64,000 bases of DNA, taken from positions 1 through 64,000 of the forward strand of contig USFW01000003.1 in NCBI GenBank assembly GCA_900553985.1, written 5' to 3'. This DNA is from an uncultured Clostridium sp. (GTDB lineage Bacteria > Bacillota > Clostridia > TANB77 > CAG-508). Position 1 is the first letter of the stretch; every line of letters begins with the position of its first letter. The notes under the pieces were generated by a model that saw only the letters and a program-made list of their open reading frames with translations, had not been told where the DNA came from and did not search any database. Both the position numbers and the translations under genes were made by a program. Below are positions 29,745 to 36,824 of the stretch, in pieces.

Positions 29745-30317
29745 ATGAAAATAGAAAAAATCAAAAAATCAAAAACAAAAGAAATGGGAAAGAAAATAGA
29801 ATACTTTGAACAAATAGATTCAACTCATAAATATGCTAAGAAAATAGCACTTGAAAATGAAGAAAATGGAAAAATAATAATAGCAGATATGCAAACAGCA
29901 GGAATAGGAACAAAAGGAAGAACGTGGTATTCAGGAAAAGCAAAAAATATAGCAATGAGCATAATTTTAAAACCTAAAATAAAAATTAAAAAATTAGAAG
30001 GTTTAACAATAAAAATTGCAAATTGCATGAAAAAATCTATATATGAATTATATAATATCGATTTAAATATAAAAGAACCAAATGATTTATTATTGAATAA
30101 TAAAAAAATATGTGGAATTTTAACAGAAATAAACACAATAGGAGAAAAAATAAATTATTTAATTATAAGCATAGGATTCAATGTAAATGAAGACAATTTT
30201 TCAACTGAAATAAAAGATATAGCAATATCTTTAAAGAGTGAATTTAAAAGAGATTTTACAAGAGAAGAAATAATAATAAAATTTATAGAAAATTTAGAAA
30301 AAGAGTTAGAATTTTAA
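29745..30317 (+). CDS. birA: Biotin protein ligase (short BirA without DNA-binding domain)
   Basis: It activates biotin as biotinyl-AMP and attaches it to carboxylase carrier lysines. The 190-residue protein starts directly in the catalytic domain: STHKYAK, the biotin-binding loop QTAGIGTKGRTW (usual GRGRxGR, partly degenerate but with the key GR-W), KEPNDLLL (usual KWPND), and KICGILTE. It lacks the N-terminal winged helix of bifunctional BirA, so it is unlikely to act as a repressor. Confidence 0.9.
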   Translation: MKIEKIKKSKTKEMGKKIEYFEQIDSTHKYAKKIALENEENGKIIIADMQTAGIGTKGRTWYSGKAKNIAMSIILKPKIKIKKLEGLTIKIANCMKKSIYELYNIDLNIKEPNDLLLNNKKICGILTEINTIGEKINYLIISIGFNVNEDNFSTEIKDIAISLKSEFKRDFTREEIIIKFIENLEKELEF

Positions 30318-30340
30318 GCATAGATATTTCAAAGTATGTA

Positions 30341-30386
30341 AACCCAAGTTATTAGATAAAATGTCTAATAACTTGGGTTTATTTAA
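30341..30386 (+). terminator. Terminator after biotin ligase
   Basis: AACCCAAGTTATTAGA (30341-30356) pairs with TCTAATAACTTGGGTT (30364-30379), followed by TATTTAA. Confidence 0.7.
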
Positions 30387-30598
30387 TATTAAGATTGAGA
30401 GAAATAGTATTTTTAGGATACTTTCTTGTTATCTTTTAATTATAGAAAGTTTAATTTTGTACAATTAAGAGTTCTAAATTTAAGTTTGTAAAATATAAAT
30501 TTAATATCAAAAGAAAATAGTGTAAAAAATATTATTACAGTTAAAGCAATAATTAAAGCATAAGAAGTTACAGTTTGTTTATTAATAGAGCTAAAAAC

Positions 30599-30628
30599 GG
30601 TTTATAGGAGTGCCACAAAACCTAAATA
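30599..30628 (+). promoter_or_regulatory. Compact pseudoknot-like leader, copy 3
   Basis: GG (30599-30600) with CC (30613-30614) and T-G forms a short stem. Loop AGG (30606-30608) can pair with CCT (30621-30623). The shared core GGTTTATAGG and tail AAAACCTAAATATA match copies 1 and 2, and a ribosome binding site follows 6 bases later. This is the weakest-paired copy. The preceding 30387-30598 is AT-rich with no gene I can support. Confidence 0.4.
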
Positions 30629-30645
30629 TATTTTGGAGGAAAAAG

Positions 30646-31032
30646 ATGGAGAAGACACAAAATATTCAAAATAATGCTTTCTTTAATATAATAAAAGGAA
30701 TAGTAATATCATTCGTTATAACAATGATATTATTAATAATATTATCAGCTATATTAACATATACAGATACATCTGAAAGCATAATATCACCATCAATAAT
30801 TGCTATAACAACAATAAGTATCTTGATAGGAAGTTCAATTGTTAATATAAAAATAAAGAAAAATGGAATATTAAATGGAGCAATAATAGGGGGAATATAC
30901 ATATTTTTATTATATATAATTTCTAGTATAATAAATCAACAATTTTCTTTAAATATTAATTCAATAATAATGATTATATTAGGAATTGTATTTGGGATTT
31001 TAGGTGGAATAATAGGAGTAAATAAGAGATAA
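30646..31032 (+). CDS. TIGR04086-type four-helix membrane protein
   Basis: This 128-residue protein has four predicted membrane helices (IIKGIVISFVITMILLIILS, then two middle helices and a C-terminal glycine-rich one ending LGGIIGVNKR). That matches the clostridial TIGR04086 family, of unknown function and often found near yajC or queuosine genes. ATG at 30646 is chosen because TTTGGAGGA ends five bases upstream; an in-frame GTG at 30610 lies inside the pseudoknot leader. Confidence 0.75.
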   Translation: MEKTQNIQNNAFFNIIKGIVISFVITMILLIILSAILTYTDTSESIISPSIIAITTISILIGSSIVNIKIKKNGILNGAIIGGIYIFLLYIISSIINQQFSLNINSIIMIILGIVFGILGGIIGVNKR

Positions 31033-31072
31033 ATAAAATTGCATAGAAAAAGTCTACGAATTTTTTGAAAAT

Positions 31073-31136
31073 GAACAAAGACAGGGCATGTAAATGTTTT
31101 TAAAAATTTGAAAAATGTAATCATGCTCCTTTGTTC
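31073..31136. terminator. Long inverted repeat between convergent genes
   Basis: GAACAAAG (31073-31080) pairs with CTTTGTTC (31129-31136), with an inner GCATG/CATGC extension. It lies between the + strand membrane gene and the - strand surface-protein gene, so it probably terminates both. Confidence 0.5.
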
Positions 31137-31183
31137 TTATAAGTACAAAAATATTATTTGTTTTAGAATTAAAAAACTATTAA

Positions 31184-32536
31184 TTAATCCACATTATTAG
31201 TTCCAATATCTCTATTCCAATAAGAAATAAGTCTTTGTTTTTCAGATTTTGGAGCTAAAACTATTCTAAAAGCAGAAAATGGTTTATCATAACTATATTT
31301 ACTTTCATTACCATCTGATTTAGGAGTTAACCAACCGACTTTAGGAACATAAATTTGATAAACTATTGAATAATCATCATAACTGGTTAATGAAAAATTA
31401 ACACTAGAAAGTCCAAAAAGATATTGATTTGCTATATTTTCAGGAATTGGATTTTTTACATTTTGAGCAGTATTACCAGCTTGATTTTGACCAATTCCTC
31501 CTAATTCAAGGCATAGAGTTCCAAAAAAATAAATTAATTGTTTGTTGGAACTCATATCACACCATAAGTTATTTCCAGGGATATATCCATAAGAATAAGG
31601 TATTTCAGAAAAAGAACAATTAGCCTTTGAGCCTTTACCCCAATAGTTATAATCAAAAACTCTAGATTTTAGAAATGACTTATCGATATTGCCTTCTGTT
31701 GTAACCATAAGAGCTTCTGTTTTCTTTATGGAATTATCAATAATAGCCTGTTTACCTGAAATTTTACCTCCTGTTTGAAAACTAGTATCAGGATAAGAAT
31801 TATAGTTACAATATTTTATTAAAATATTAGTAGCTTTTTCTATTGATACAAAAACCTCAGAAGAATTTTCAGCATAATCTGTTATATTTAAAGGATAATA
31901 TATTGGAGAAGTAAAAACTTTACTTAAGCTAGTTGAAGAACCATTTAAATTCCAACCAGACAAAGGCCTAAGATTTTCATTAGAATTAATTATTGCATTA
32001 GATTTTTTATCTTGAATAAGATTTTCAGAAAATGTGAATTCAGGAGCAATATTGTCTATAATAATTCCAGTATCAAATGTTTTTTCAGAATTAACTTGAT
32101 TAGAAGAATCTATTAAAATACCTTTTGGAAAAAACATATTTAATTTGCCATTTCCTTCGACATTTGTAATAGTAATTTTATAGGTTTTATCAATAGGATT
32201 ATCAGAAATTAATTTTAAATCTAAAATTTGAGGATAAATAAATTGATTATCAATTTTAAATTTAATAGTTTGCTTATTTATATTATTTATAAGTAGATTT
32301 TTTTCAGTAATTTTAAAAGTAAATGATAATGTATGAGTTTTATTAGCATATTTTTCGTAACCTTTATTGGTATTAGTGCTATTAATAAATTGTATATAAG
32401 GCTTAAGAATATCTATATTAATATTTGCTACAACGGTAGTATCATCAAAGATATACTTGGCAAAAGAAATATTTGATATAAAAGGTAAGAAAAATAGAAT
32501 GAAAAATGTTATTATAAAAAAATAGAATTTTTTCAA
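31184..32536 (-). CDS. Secreted surface protein with signal peptide
   Basis: This 450-residue protein starts with a Sec signal peptide (about residues 1-27, cleavage near SFA-K). Several beta-rich, Ig-like stretches follow. Near the C-terminus, YQIYVPKVGWLTPKSDGN resembles a single clostridial hydrophobic-W repeat. No catalytic motif or sorting signal is visible. It is transcribed divergently from the TasA-like operon, and AGGAGG precedes its ATG on the - strand. A role at the cell surface is inferred. Confidence 0.75.
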   Translation of the reverse strand: MKKFYFFIITFFILFFLPFISNISFAKYIFDDTTVVANINIDILKPYIQFINSTNTNKGYEKYANKTHTLSFTFKITEKNLLINNINKQTIKFKIDNQFIYPQILDLKLISDNPIDKTYKITITNVEGNGKLNMFFPKGILIDSSNQVNSEKTFDTGIIIDNIAPEFTFSENLIQDKKSNAIINSNENLRPLSGWNLNGSSTSLSKVFTSPIYYPLNITDYAENSSEVFVSIEKATNILIKYCNYNSYPDTSFQTGGKISGKQAIIDNSIKKTEALMVTTEGNIDKSFLKSRVFDYNYWGKGSKANCSFSEIPYSYGYIPGNNLWCDMSSNKQLIYFFGTLCLELGGIGQNQAGNTAQNVKNPIPENIANQYLFGLSSVNFSLTSYDDYSIVYQIYVPKVGWLTPKSDGNESKYSYDKPFSAFRIVLAPKSEKQRLISYWNRDIGTNNVD

Positions 32537-32958
32537 AAAAATACCTCCTAAAATTAATTTTGAATAAAAATATAAAAATAAAGAATATGAAATATAATTT
32601 TATTATAATTACAAAAATTGTAAATGTCAAGAATATAATATTTTATATTGAAAGTTTTTTATTGGTTTGTTGCTAATTTGTTTTTAATATAATGGAGAAG
32701 TCGTTAATAAATAATTGAAAAAAAGTAATTGCTTAAATATAGGGCATTTGAAAACTCTTTGTCGAATTTTGCGATGAAAAAATGTAGAAAATAATTAAAA
32801 AATATTGACAATTACAAAAAATGGAATTAAAATGTAATTAATTTCAAATTTCTTAATAATTCAAAATTTTTAAAGTCAATTTAACTTAAATCAAAGTTTT
32901 TAATCAAATTAATCAGATTAAAGCAAACCAAAATTTAATAAAAAGGAGGAATGAATAT
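32537..32958. promoter_or_regulatory. Divergent intergenic region with promoter of the TasA-like operon
   Basis: This AT-rich region separates two divergent surface-protein units. TTGACA (32805-32810), 17 bp, TAAAAT (32828-32833) is a good promoter for the + strand operon, with a 125-base untranslated leader. I see no gene and no clear operator. Confidence 0.65.
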
Positions 32959-33543
32959 TTGAGTAAAAAGAAAAAAATAATAATTATAGTTTCAGTTTTA
33001 CTTGCAATATTATTATCATTCATAGGAGGAAAAACATTTTCTAAATATTTAACACAAGTCAAAGGTGAAGGAGTTGCAGAGATAGCAAGTTGGGATTTTA
33101 AAGTTAATGGAAAAACAGATGAAGTTCAAACTATAAATTTATCTTCAACTTTTGATAATGAAACTTTGATAGGAAATAAAATAGCACCTGGAACAAAGGG
33201 AAGCTTTAATATAAATTTAGATGCAACAGGTTCTGAAGTAGGAATAAACTATAAAGTTACATTTGATGGAGAAACACAAAAACCAACTAACTTAAAATTC
33301 AAATATAATGATACAAGCTATAATTCTATTAAAGAATTAGAAAGTGCATTAACTGGAACAATTAATGCAAATGATTCTGAAAAAACAAAAACATTTACAA
33401 TAAATTGGGAATGGCCTTTTGAAACAGGTTCTAATACAAGTGAAATTAATCAAAATGACAAAATAGATACACAAGAAGCACAAACGATTTCAAATTACAC
33501 ATTTAATGTAAATGTACAAGGTGTACAAGTTTCACCTAAATAA
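32959..33543 (+). CDS. TasA/CalY-like SipW-dependent surface fibre protein
   Basis: This 194-residue exported protein has a long signal segment ending GGKTFSKYLTQVKGEG, the alternate signal pattern processed by SipW-type peptidases. A beta-rich domain follows with IAPGTKGSFNI and ATGSEVGINYKVTF, typical of TasA/camelysin-family proteins. The start is TTG after AAAAGGAGGA; an ATG at 32951 would stop after three codons. The third gene downstream encodes a paralogue and the next one the matching peptidase. Confidence 0.85.
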   Translation: MSKKKKIIIIVSVLLAILLSFIGGKTFSKYLTQVKGEGVAEIASWDFKVNGKTDEVQTINLSSTFDNETLIGNKIAPGTKGSFNINLDATGSEVGINYKVTFDGETQKPTNLKFKYNDTSYNSIKELESALTGTINANDSEKTKTFTINWEWPFETGSNTSEINQNDKIDTQEAQTISNYTFNVNVQGVQVSPK

Positions 33544-33566
33544 TAAGTGAATAAGAAATAAGGAAT

Positions 33567-33938
33567 ATGAATAAAAAAAATATATATAATATAGTTTTAA
33601 TAATATCAATAATTTCAATCATAAGTTTAATTTATATCAAATTTTTTTCTAAAAATATTAATATCAAGCCATTCGGCATAGAAATTTTAAGGGTAGAATC
33701 AGATAGTATGAAACCAGAATTTAGTAAAGGAGATATCATAATAATTCAAGAAAAAAAGGAATATGAGGTAAATGATATTATTACATTTCAATTGACTGAT
33801 ACTGAAAAGATAACTCATAGAATTATTGAGAAAAATGAAAATACATATTATACAAAAGGAGACAATAATAATGCAAAAGATGAAACTGGAATCCAAAAAG
33901 ATGATATTCTAGGGAAAGTAATATATATTTTCAATTAA
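33567..33938 (+). CDS. sipW: SipW-like signal peptidase I (ER/archaeal type)
   Basis: This 123-residue membrane peptidase has one N-terminal helix, the serine motif SDSMKPEFSKGD, the histidine motif ITHRIIE that replaces the bacterial lysine in this class, and YYTKGDNN. It would release the flanking TasA-like proteins from their signal anchors. It begins 24 bases after the fibre gene. Confidence 0.9.
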   Translation: MNKKNIYNIVLIISIISIISLIYIKFFSKNINIKPFGIEILRVESDSMKPEFSKGDIIIIQEKKEYEVNDIITFQLTDTEKITHRIIEKNENTYYTKGDNNNAKDETGIQKDDILGKVIYIFN

Positions 33939-33968
33939 AAGGAGGATGAGTTACAATATTGTTTTCAT

Positions 33969-34625
33969 ATGAATAAAAAAATTACAGATAAATTAAAAAA
34001 GATAAAAAACATAAAAAAAGAAAAAATTTTTAATAAAATTCCCAAAAATAATTCTCCCAATAATATAGCTAAAATTAATAAAGCTAAAATAAATAAATCT
34101 GAATTCAATATAGCTAAGACAATATTTTCTAACAAGGCAATCAATAAAAAGTACATACTTTTATTTCTATTATTTATAATCTTAATCATATTTTTATTTT
34201 CAAAAAATAGTTTAGGAAAGCAAATGTCTAATACTAAAATAAATACAAATTCAGAAATAGCAAAACCAATATTAATAGTCGAAAATAATCCAGCAATAGA
34301 TATAACAAATAAAAACAATAAAGGATATTATGACTTTAAAATAAAAAATTATAATGAACTAGGCGAGATTAATGAAATTGAATTAAGATATAATATAGAA
34401 ATATTGAATGAAGAAAATAAAGCAATTAAATTTAAACTGTATAAAGGTGAAGAGGAATTACTATTAGAAAAAAATAAAACAAAAGATATGATTATTAAGA
34501 AGAATGAAAAACAAGAAGAAAATTATAAACTAGAAATTACATATGATAAAAATTTAGTAAGCTCATTAGAAGATATAATCCAAAATGTACAAATAAAAGT
34601 ACACTCTGAACAACTAAAATCATAA
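33969..34625 (+). CDS. TasA-operon accessory protein, membrane-anchored
   Basis: This 218-residue protein has a long basic, lysine-rich cytoplasmic N-terminus of about 60 residues, one membrane helix (YILLFLLFIILIIFLF), and an extracellular beta-rich part (DFKIKNYNE then ELRYNIEI). Position in the TasA/SipW operon suggests a fibre anchor or minor subunit comparable in role to TapA, without detectable sequence evidence for that name. Confidence 0.65.
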   Translation: MNKKITDKLKKIKNIKKEKIFNKIPKNNSPNNIAKINKAKINKSEFNIAKTIFSNKAINKKYILLFLLFIILIIFLFSKNSLGKQMSNTKINTNSEIAKPILIVENNPAIDITNKNNKGYYDFKIKNYNELGEINEIELRYNIEILNEENKAIKFKLYKGEEELLLEKNKTKDMIIKKNEKQEENYKLEITYDKNLVSSLEDIIQNVQIKVHSEQLKS

Positions 34626-34637
34626 ATGGAGGCACTA

Positions 34638-35258
34638 ATGAAAAATAAGAGAAATAAAAAAATAATAAGTTTAATAATCGTAATTTTAATAGTAATAATT
34701 TTGATATTTTGTATTCTACAAAAAAGTAATTTCTTTCAAGATAATTTAATATTTTTTAAAATTTTAAATTCAAGTAATATTAATGAAAATTCACAAAATG
34801 ACCATATATTTTATAATAATATAGCTGAATATAAAGAACAAAATAATCCATTGTTTTTCTATGTGACATATAATGAAACAAAGTTTAAAAGTATAAATTT
34901 ACTGGATACAATAGATAAAAAAACATTAGTAAAAGAAAAAATAGCACCAGGAACAAAAGGTCATTTTGAGATAGTTTTAATCAGTAATAGAGATATAAAT
35001 TATAAAATTATTTTTGAAAATCTAAATGAAAAGCCCCAAAATTTAGTATTTTCAATTAAAGGAAGTGATAGAGAATATAATAATCTAAATGAATTACAAC
35101 AAGAATTAATAGGAAATTTAGAAAAAAATAAAGTAAAAAGAATAGATGTAAATTGGAGATGGAAATATGAAAATAATTTAGCAGATAATTTACAAGATAC
35201 AAAAGATGGAACAAGTTTAGATATGTATAAATTTAATATATATACAGTGTCATATTAA
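34638..35258 (+). CDS. Second TasA/CalY-like exported protein
   Basis: This 206-residue exported protein is a paralogue of the 32959 gene: both share KIAPGTKG, an INYK(I/V) strand and a (I/F)(D/T)(V/I)NW(R/E)W strand. It has an N-terminal signal-anchor helix. ATG at 34638 is preferred over 34626 because GGAGG (34628-34632) lies between them. It ends the operon, with a terminator 50 bases later. Confidence 0.78.
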   Translation: MKNKRNKKIISLIIVILIVIILIFCILQKSNFFQDNLIFFKILNSSNINENSQNDHIFYNNIAEYKEQNNPLFFYVTYNETKFKSINLLDTIDKKTLVKEKIAPGTKGHFEIVLISNRDINYKIIFENLNEKPQNLVFSIKGSDREYNNLNELQQELIGNLEKNKVKRIDVNWRWKYENNLADNLQDTKDGTSLDMYKFNIYTVSY

Positions 35259-35308
35259 AAAATTGATTTTAAAGAGTAAGATTAAAAAGTTAATATAAAA
35301 GATAAAGA

Positions 35309-35346
35309 CAAGATAAAATGTTTAAAAGCATTTTATCTTGTTTTTA
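35309..35346 (+). terminator. Terminator of the TasA-like operon
   Basis: CAAGATAAAATG (35309-35320) pairs with CATTTTATCTTG (35329-35340), followed by TTTTTATT. Confidence 0.88.
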
Positions 35347-35421
35347 TTGAGAAAAAATTATAAAACTATTTAATTTATTCTTCAAATATGCTAATATAAA
35401 TAAAATTAAAGGAGGAAAAAG

Positions 35422-35862
35422 ATGAATAGAATAAGAGTCGCAGGAATAGTACCATTAAAAAATGGATTTGCATTTATGCACAGAAAAGATGTTATAAAAA
35501 GAAAAGATTTTCAAGACTATTATACATTCCCAGGAGGAGGACTAGAAGAAGGAGAAACATTAGAAGAAGGAACAATTAGAGAAATAAAAGAAGAATTTGG
35601 AATAAATGTAAAAATAGTAAAAAAACTTTATGAAATGAAGTCAGGAAAACTAAATCAAGAAGAATACTTTTTTCTTTGTGAGTATATAGATGGAGAATTT
35701 GGAACAGGAAATGGACCAGAATATAATAATGACCCTAAATATATTGATAGTGGAAAATATATACCTGAAATAATTAATAGAGAAGATGTAGAAAAAATAT
35801 TATTGCTACCAATAGAAATAAAAGAAAAATTGGTAGAAGACATAAAAAGAAAAAATATTTAA
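35422..35862 (+). CDS. Nudix hydrolase
   Basis: This 146-residue protein carries a complete Nudix box, GGGLEEGETLEEG followed by TIREIKEEFGI, which binds magnesium and hydrolyses a nucleoside-diphosphate-linked substrate. The substrate cannot be told from sequence. AAAGGAGG precedes the ATG. Confidence 0.92.
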   Translation: MNRIRVAGIVPLKNGFAFMHRKDVIKRKDFQDYYTFPGGGLEEGETLEEGTIREIKEEFGINVKIVKKLYEMKSGKLNQEEYFFLCEYIDGEFGTGNGPEYNNDPKYIDSGKYIPEIINREDVEKILLLPIEIKEKLVEDIKRKNI

Positions 35863-35899
35863 ACAATTGTTTGACATTTATTTGTTTGTATGATATTAT
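35861..35899 (+). promoter_or_regulatory. lexA promoter with overlapping palindrome
   Basis: TTGACA (35871-35876), 17 bp, TATTAT (35894-35899). The palindrome AAACAATTGTTT (35861-35872) overlaps the -35 box. It is close in layout to a Gram-positive SOS box (GAAC-N4-GTTC) but has A for G, so autoregulation by LexA is only possible. Confidence 0.55.
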
Positions 35900-35929
35900 G
35901 TAGGAAAATATGAGAATGGAGTGAATAAA

Positions 35930-36580
35930 ATGCCAAAAAAGAAACCTGAATTAAATAGGAGAGAAAAGTCAATATTAAATTTTATTGAAAAACAAATAAT
36001 GACACAAGGTTATCCACCATCAGTAAGAGAAATTGGAAAAGCTGTTGGACTAAGCTCAACAGCAACAGTTCATGGATATTTAGCAAAATTAGAGGAAAAA
36101 GGGTATATAAAGAAAAAGGATAAAAAAGGAAGAACTTTAAGATTGTTAAAAGGTTCATCAGGAGAAGAGAAAGTAATGTCTAGTAAAGACTTTTATACTC
36201 AAAAAGAATTAGTAGAAGTTCCAATTATAGGAAGAATAACAGCAGGAGAGCCAATTTTGGCAGTAGAAAATGTAACAGATACATTTCCAATTCCAATAGA
36301 CTTTGTTGGAAATTCAGAAAGTTTTATGCTAACTGTTAGAGGAGAAAGCATGATAGAAGCTGGTATTTTAGACGGTGATTATATTTTGGTAAAAAAACAA
36401 AATTCTGCACAAAATGGAGAGATTGTTGTTGCTCTAATAGGAGATGAAGCGACGGTAAAGACATTTTATAAAGAAAAAGACCATATTAGATTACAACCAG
36501 AAAATTCTACAATGGACCCTATTATAGTACCAAACTGTGAAATTCTTGGAAAAGTTGCAGGTGTATTTAGAAAGATGTAA
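35930..36580 (+). CDS. lexA: SOS repressor LexA
   Basis: LexA represses DNA-damage genes and self-cleaves on RecA filaments. The 216-residue protein has a winged-helix N-terminus ([16 protein letters not shown]), the Ala-Gly cleavage site in ITAGEP (about 104), catalytic Ser in RGESMI and Lys in ATVKTF. ATG 35930 is preferred over GTG 35921 because the Shine-Dalgarno (TGGAG) abuts the GTG. Confidence 0.95.
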   Translation: MPKKKPELNRREKSILNFIEKQIMTQGYPPSVREIGKAVGLSSTATVHGYLAKLEEKGYIKKKDKKGRTLRLLKGSSGEEKVMSSKDFYTQKELVEVPIIGRITAGEPILAVENVTDTFPIPIDFVGNSESFMLTVRGESMIEAGILDGDYILVKKQNSAQNGEIVVALIGDEATVKTFYKEKDHIRLQPENSTMDPIIVPNCEILGKVAGVFRKM

Positions 36581-36606
36581 TTCACAGAAAATTCACAATT
36601 AAATTA

Positions 36607-36653
36607 TTGACAAATGACACTGTGTCACATATAATTATGAGTACAGTGTCATT
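36607..36653 (+). promoter_or_regulatory. Consensus promoter with operator-like palindromes after lexA
   Basis: TTGACA (36607-36612), exactly 17 bp, TATAAT (36630-36635). The spacer holds a perfect dyad TGACAC-T-GTGTCA (36615-36627), and a further half, ACAGTGTCATT (36643-36653), sits at the expected start of transcription. That half also pairs with 36613-36623 to make a hairpin that could terminate lexA. It probably drives the ABC exporter operon under control of an unseen repressor. Confidence 0.65.
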
Positions 36654-36771
36654 TTATTTATTGTTATAGCAAAACGAATTTAATATTAGAAATATGTGAT
36701 TTATAGTCATATAAATTAGTTGATAAAACAAGATGAAATCTCATAATTAAAAAAAGTTAAATAAAAATTAT

Positions 36772-36804
36772 AAGGTTTATAGGTAGCCATTAAAAACCTA
36801 AATA
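36772..36804 (+). promoter_or_regulatory. Compact pseudoknot-like leader, copy 2
   Basis: GGTT (36774-36777) pairs with AGCC (36785-36788), including one T-G. Loop AGGT (36781-36784) pairs perfectly with ACCT (36796-36799). AAAAGGAG of the ABC exporter gene follows 12 bases later. The stem base pair that is T-A in copy 1 is T-G here, so pairing is kept despite the change. Confidence 0.45.
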
Positions 36805-36824
36805 TATTATAAAAGGAGAAGAAA

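Noticed and set aside
31429..31623. Open frame on the + strand within the secreted protein gene
   Set aside because: There is no ribosome binding site, and the - strand gene over the same bases has a signal peptide and continuous coding character.
36613..36653. The lexA 3' hairpin as a simple terminator only
   Set aside because: It lacks a clean T-run and overlaps a perfect -35/-10 promoter, so an operator role explains it at least as well.
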